This document shows, piece by piece, positions 5,097 through 6,922 of a stretch of 6,922 bases of DNA. A program made the translations under genes and the position numbers. This DNA comes from an uncultured Aquincola sp. Its GTDB lineage: Bacteria > Pseudomonadota > Gammaproteobacteria > Burkholderiales > Burkholderiaceae. The stretch spans positions 1 to 6,922 of the forward strand of contig CAKZXL010000124.1 of assembly GCA_937883885.1 (NCBI GenBank), given 5' to 3'. Numbering within the stretch: the first letter of the stretch is position 1; every line of letters begins with the position of its first letter. The notes below the pieces were generated by a model. The model saw only the letters and a list, made by a program, of their open reading frames with translations, made no database searches and had not been told where the DNA came from.

Positions 5097-6922
5097 CAGA
5101 ACCGGGCCTGCAGCCCCAGTGTGAAGTTGCGCGGCGTGCCCGGCGTCACCCACACGCGGCTGTAGGAGCTGGTGTAGATGTCGCGGTCGAACACGTTGTC
5201 GATGTCCAGCGTCAGCCGCAGCGTGGGCGTGATGCGCCAGTAGCCGGTGAGCTTGGCGGTGGTGTAGGCCGGCAGCTCGAAGGCGGGCGTGCCGGCATTG
5301 GCCTCGGCCTGGGTGCGGGCCTGGCCCAGGCGCTGGCCCATGTGGGTGACGCCGCCGCCGATGCCGTAGCGCTGGCCGCTGGCCAGCGTGTCTTCCCACA
5401 CCGCCAGCAGGCTGCCGTTGACCTTGGGCACGTTGAGCAGCCGCCCGCCCACTTCCAGCGTGTTGTCGCGGGTGATGTCCACGTCGTTGAGCACCAGGCT
5501 GGCATTGACGCGCCAGTGGCTGCTGACCTGGCCGGCCAGGTCGAACTCGGCGCCGCGGCTGCGGATCTGGCCCGCGGCCACCGAGAAGCCGGCATGGGCC
5601 GGGTCGGCGGTGAGCACGTTGTTCTTCTCGATGTGGAACAGCGCCGCGGTGGCGCCCAGCCGGCGGTCGGCGCTTTCCCACTTGGCGCCCAGCTCCAGCG
5701 CCTTGCCGCGCTCGGGGCTGAAGCTGCCGGCATTGACGTCGCTGCCGGTGTTGGGCCGGAAGGAGCGGCCGGCATTGGCATACACCGTCCATTGCGGCGT
5801 GGCCAGCCAGCTCAGGCCGATGCGCGGCGAGGTGGCGTGGGGCTGCTGGTCGGTGGTGACGTTGGTGCGGCGGTTCTCCAGCGACTGGTCGTAGCGGTCC
5901 ATGCGCAGGCCGGCCACCAGGCGCCAGGCCGGGGCCAGCGCGATCGCGTCCTGCACATACAGCGCGGTGTTGCGCTGGCGCTCCAGCGTGCTGGTGTTGG
6001 CCACCGGCGTGGGCTGCGGCTGGCCGTACACCGGGTCGTAGATGTTGATGGCGTAGGGCGCGGTGCTGCTGGGGTTGATGCGCAGCATCACGCTGTCCAT
6101 GCGGAAGCGGAAGGTTTCCAGGCCCACCAGCAGCTCATGCGCCACCGTGCCGGTGCGCAGCTTGCCCTGCAGCTCGGCCTGCAGCGCCACGTCTTCGGAG
6201 GTGTAGTCGCGGTAGCGGCGCTGGCGGGTCAGCGTGCCGTCGGCGCGCAGCGCGGTGGCTTCGGTGGAGTAGCCGTCCAGCGTGGTGCGGCGGGCCGACA
6301 GGCCCACGCGGCTGCGCCAGTCGTCGTTCCAGTGGTGGGTGAGGATGAGCTGGTGGGTCTGGTTGGCCACGGTCGCATCACCATCGGCCGGCTCGCCCAG
6401 GAAGCGGCTGACCGGAATGGCGCCCAGCCGGTTGTTCACCGCCACCACGCCGCGGTCCAGCGGCGTCTGGTGGCGCAGCAGCTCGCCCACGTAGTCCAGC
6501 GTGGTGTCGGCCGACAGGCGCCAGGTGAAGGCCGGTGCCAGCACCTGCCGCTGGGCGCTGATGTGGTCGCGGAAGCTGTCGCGGTCTTCCAGCGCGATGT
6601 TCAGCCGGTAGGCGAAGTGCTCGCCCAGCGGTCCGGTGCTGTCGAGCGCGGTGCGCTTGAGGCCGTAACTGCCGACGTAGCCTTCGAGCGAATGGCCGCT
6701 GCGCCACAGCGGCTGCTTGGACACGATGTTGAGCGTGCCGCCGGGCTCGCTGCTGCCGTAGAGGGCGGCGGCCGTGCCCTTGAGGAACTCGATGCGTTCC
6801 ACCCCGGCCAGGTCGCGCGGGGCGTTGAAGCCGCGGTTGGACGAGAACCCGTTGAGCAGCGTGGCCATGCCGGTGTTCTCGTTGCCGGGCAGGCCGCGGA
6901 TGGCGATGTTGTCCCACAGGCC
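5096..6922 (-). CDS. TonB-dependent siderophore-type outer-membrane receptor (N-terminus beyond window edge)
   Basis: An outer-membrane beta-barrel with plug that imports a metal-chelate ligand using energy from TonB-ExbB-ExbD. The visible 608 residues enter in the plug domain at DNIAIRGLPGNEN, the IRG motif typical of siderophore receptors. NGFSSNRGFN (24-33), DLAGVERIEFLKG (37-49), LYGSSEPGG (54-62) and LNIVSKQP (64-71) follow; this is the conserved end of the plug in the FhuE/FoxA/FpvA-like class. The rest is alternating barrel-strand sequence with recurring aromatic/Arg patterns (NTALYVQDAIALAPAWRLVA, RIGLSWLATPQWTVYANAG). A late DIDNVFDRDIYTSS segment and a terminal LGLQARF with final Phe are the usual outer-membrane assembly signal. 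The signal peptide, TonB box and start of the plug lie beyond 6922, so a FpvA/FecA-type signalling domain cannot be excluded. The ATG at 6868 is internal, because plug sequence continues upstream in frame. The gene is the most upstream visible member of the operon; its stop overlaps the binding-protein start by one base. Confidence 0.95.
   Translation of the reverse strand, partial: GLWDNIAIRGLPGNENTGMATLLNGFSSNRGFNAPRDLAGVERIEFLKGTAAALYGSSEPGGTLNIVSKQPLWRSGHSLEGYVGSYGLKRTALDSTGPLGEHFAYRLNIALEDRDSFRDHISAQRQVLAPAFTWRLSADTTLDYVGELLRHQTPLDRGVVAVNNRLGAIPVSRFLGEPADGDATVANQTHQLILTHHWNDDWRSRVGLSARRTTLDGYSTEATALRADGTLTRQRRYRDYTSEDVALQAELQGKLRTGTVAHELLVGLETFRFRMDSVMLRINPSSTAPYAINIYDPVYGQPQPTPVANTSTLERQRNTALYVQDAIALAPAWRLVAGLRMDRYDQSLENRRTNVTTDQQPHATSPRIGLSWLATPQWTVYANAGRSFRPNTGSDVNAGSFSPERGKALELGAKWESADRRLGATAALFHIEKNNVLTADPAHAGFSVAAGQIRSRGAEFDLAGQVSSHWRVNASLVLNDVDITRDNTLEVGGRLLNVPKVNGSLLAVWEDTLASGQRYGIGGGVTHMGQRLGQARTQAEANAGTPAFELPAYTTAKLTGYWRITPTLRLTLDIDNVFDRDIYTSSYSRVWVTPGTPRNFTLGLQARF

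Noticed and set aside
6866..6868. ATG as the start of the receptor gene
   Set aside because: In-frame codons upstream to the window edge encode conserved plug sequence (IAIRGLP), so this Met is internal and the gene continues past 6922.
5096..6922. A Fur box or promoter for the operon within the window
   Set aside because: The first visible gene is cut by the right edge, so the promoter region is outside. No AT-rich operator-like sequence is visible within the coding region.
1..6922. A mobile element, CRISPR array, tRNA or phage-like segment
   Set aside because: No transposase, integrase, regularly spaced repeat or cloverleaf pattern was seen. Base composition is even and coding density is near complete.

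Overview
The window is GC-rich throughout, with GCC/CTG/GGC-heavy codon use, and is almost fully coding. The composition and the protein families suggest a high-GC Gram-negative bacterium. A betaproteobacterium of the Burkholderiales (Rubrivivax/Roseateles/Leptothrix-like) is a reasonable guess, but that is inference from base composition and protein flavour, not from a marker gene.

Layout: (1) 45-275, plus strand: a small two-helix membrane protein of unknown function, which may begin upstream of the window. (2) 276-284: a 9-base gap between two convergent genes. A short inverted repeat contains both stop codons. (3) 285-6922, minus strand: five tightly linked genes read from right to left. 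They are a TonB-dependent siderophore-type receptor (cut by the right edge), a family 5 periplasmic substrate-binding protein, two Dpp/Nik-type permeases, and a single ATPase with two complete nucleotide-binding domains. No stretch above 300 bases lacks a gene.

The five genes make an outer-membrane-to-cytoplasm import route. The receptor takes a ligand across the outer membrane using TonB energy, the binding protein captures it in the periplasm, and the permease pair with the fused ATPase drives it into the cytoplasm. A receptor coupled to a dipeptide/nickel-type importer instead of a FecCD/BtuCD-type importer fits uptake of a siderophore, other metallophore or peptide-like metal chelate. The gene order resembles the putative xenosiderophore system SppR-SppABCD described in Pseudomonas aeruginosa. 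The true ligand cannot be read from the sequence. All four junctions overlap by 1 or 4 bases, so the genes are almost certainly co-transcribed and translationally coupled. The promoter, and any Fur- or Zur-type operator, must lie beyond 6922.

I see no mobile element, RNA gene, CRISPR array or clearly novel system here. The main points of interest are the unidentified substrate, the compact fused ATPase and the junction architecture.
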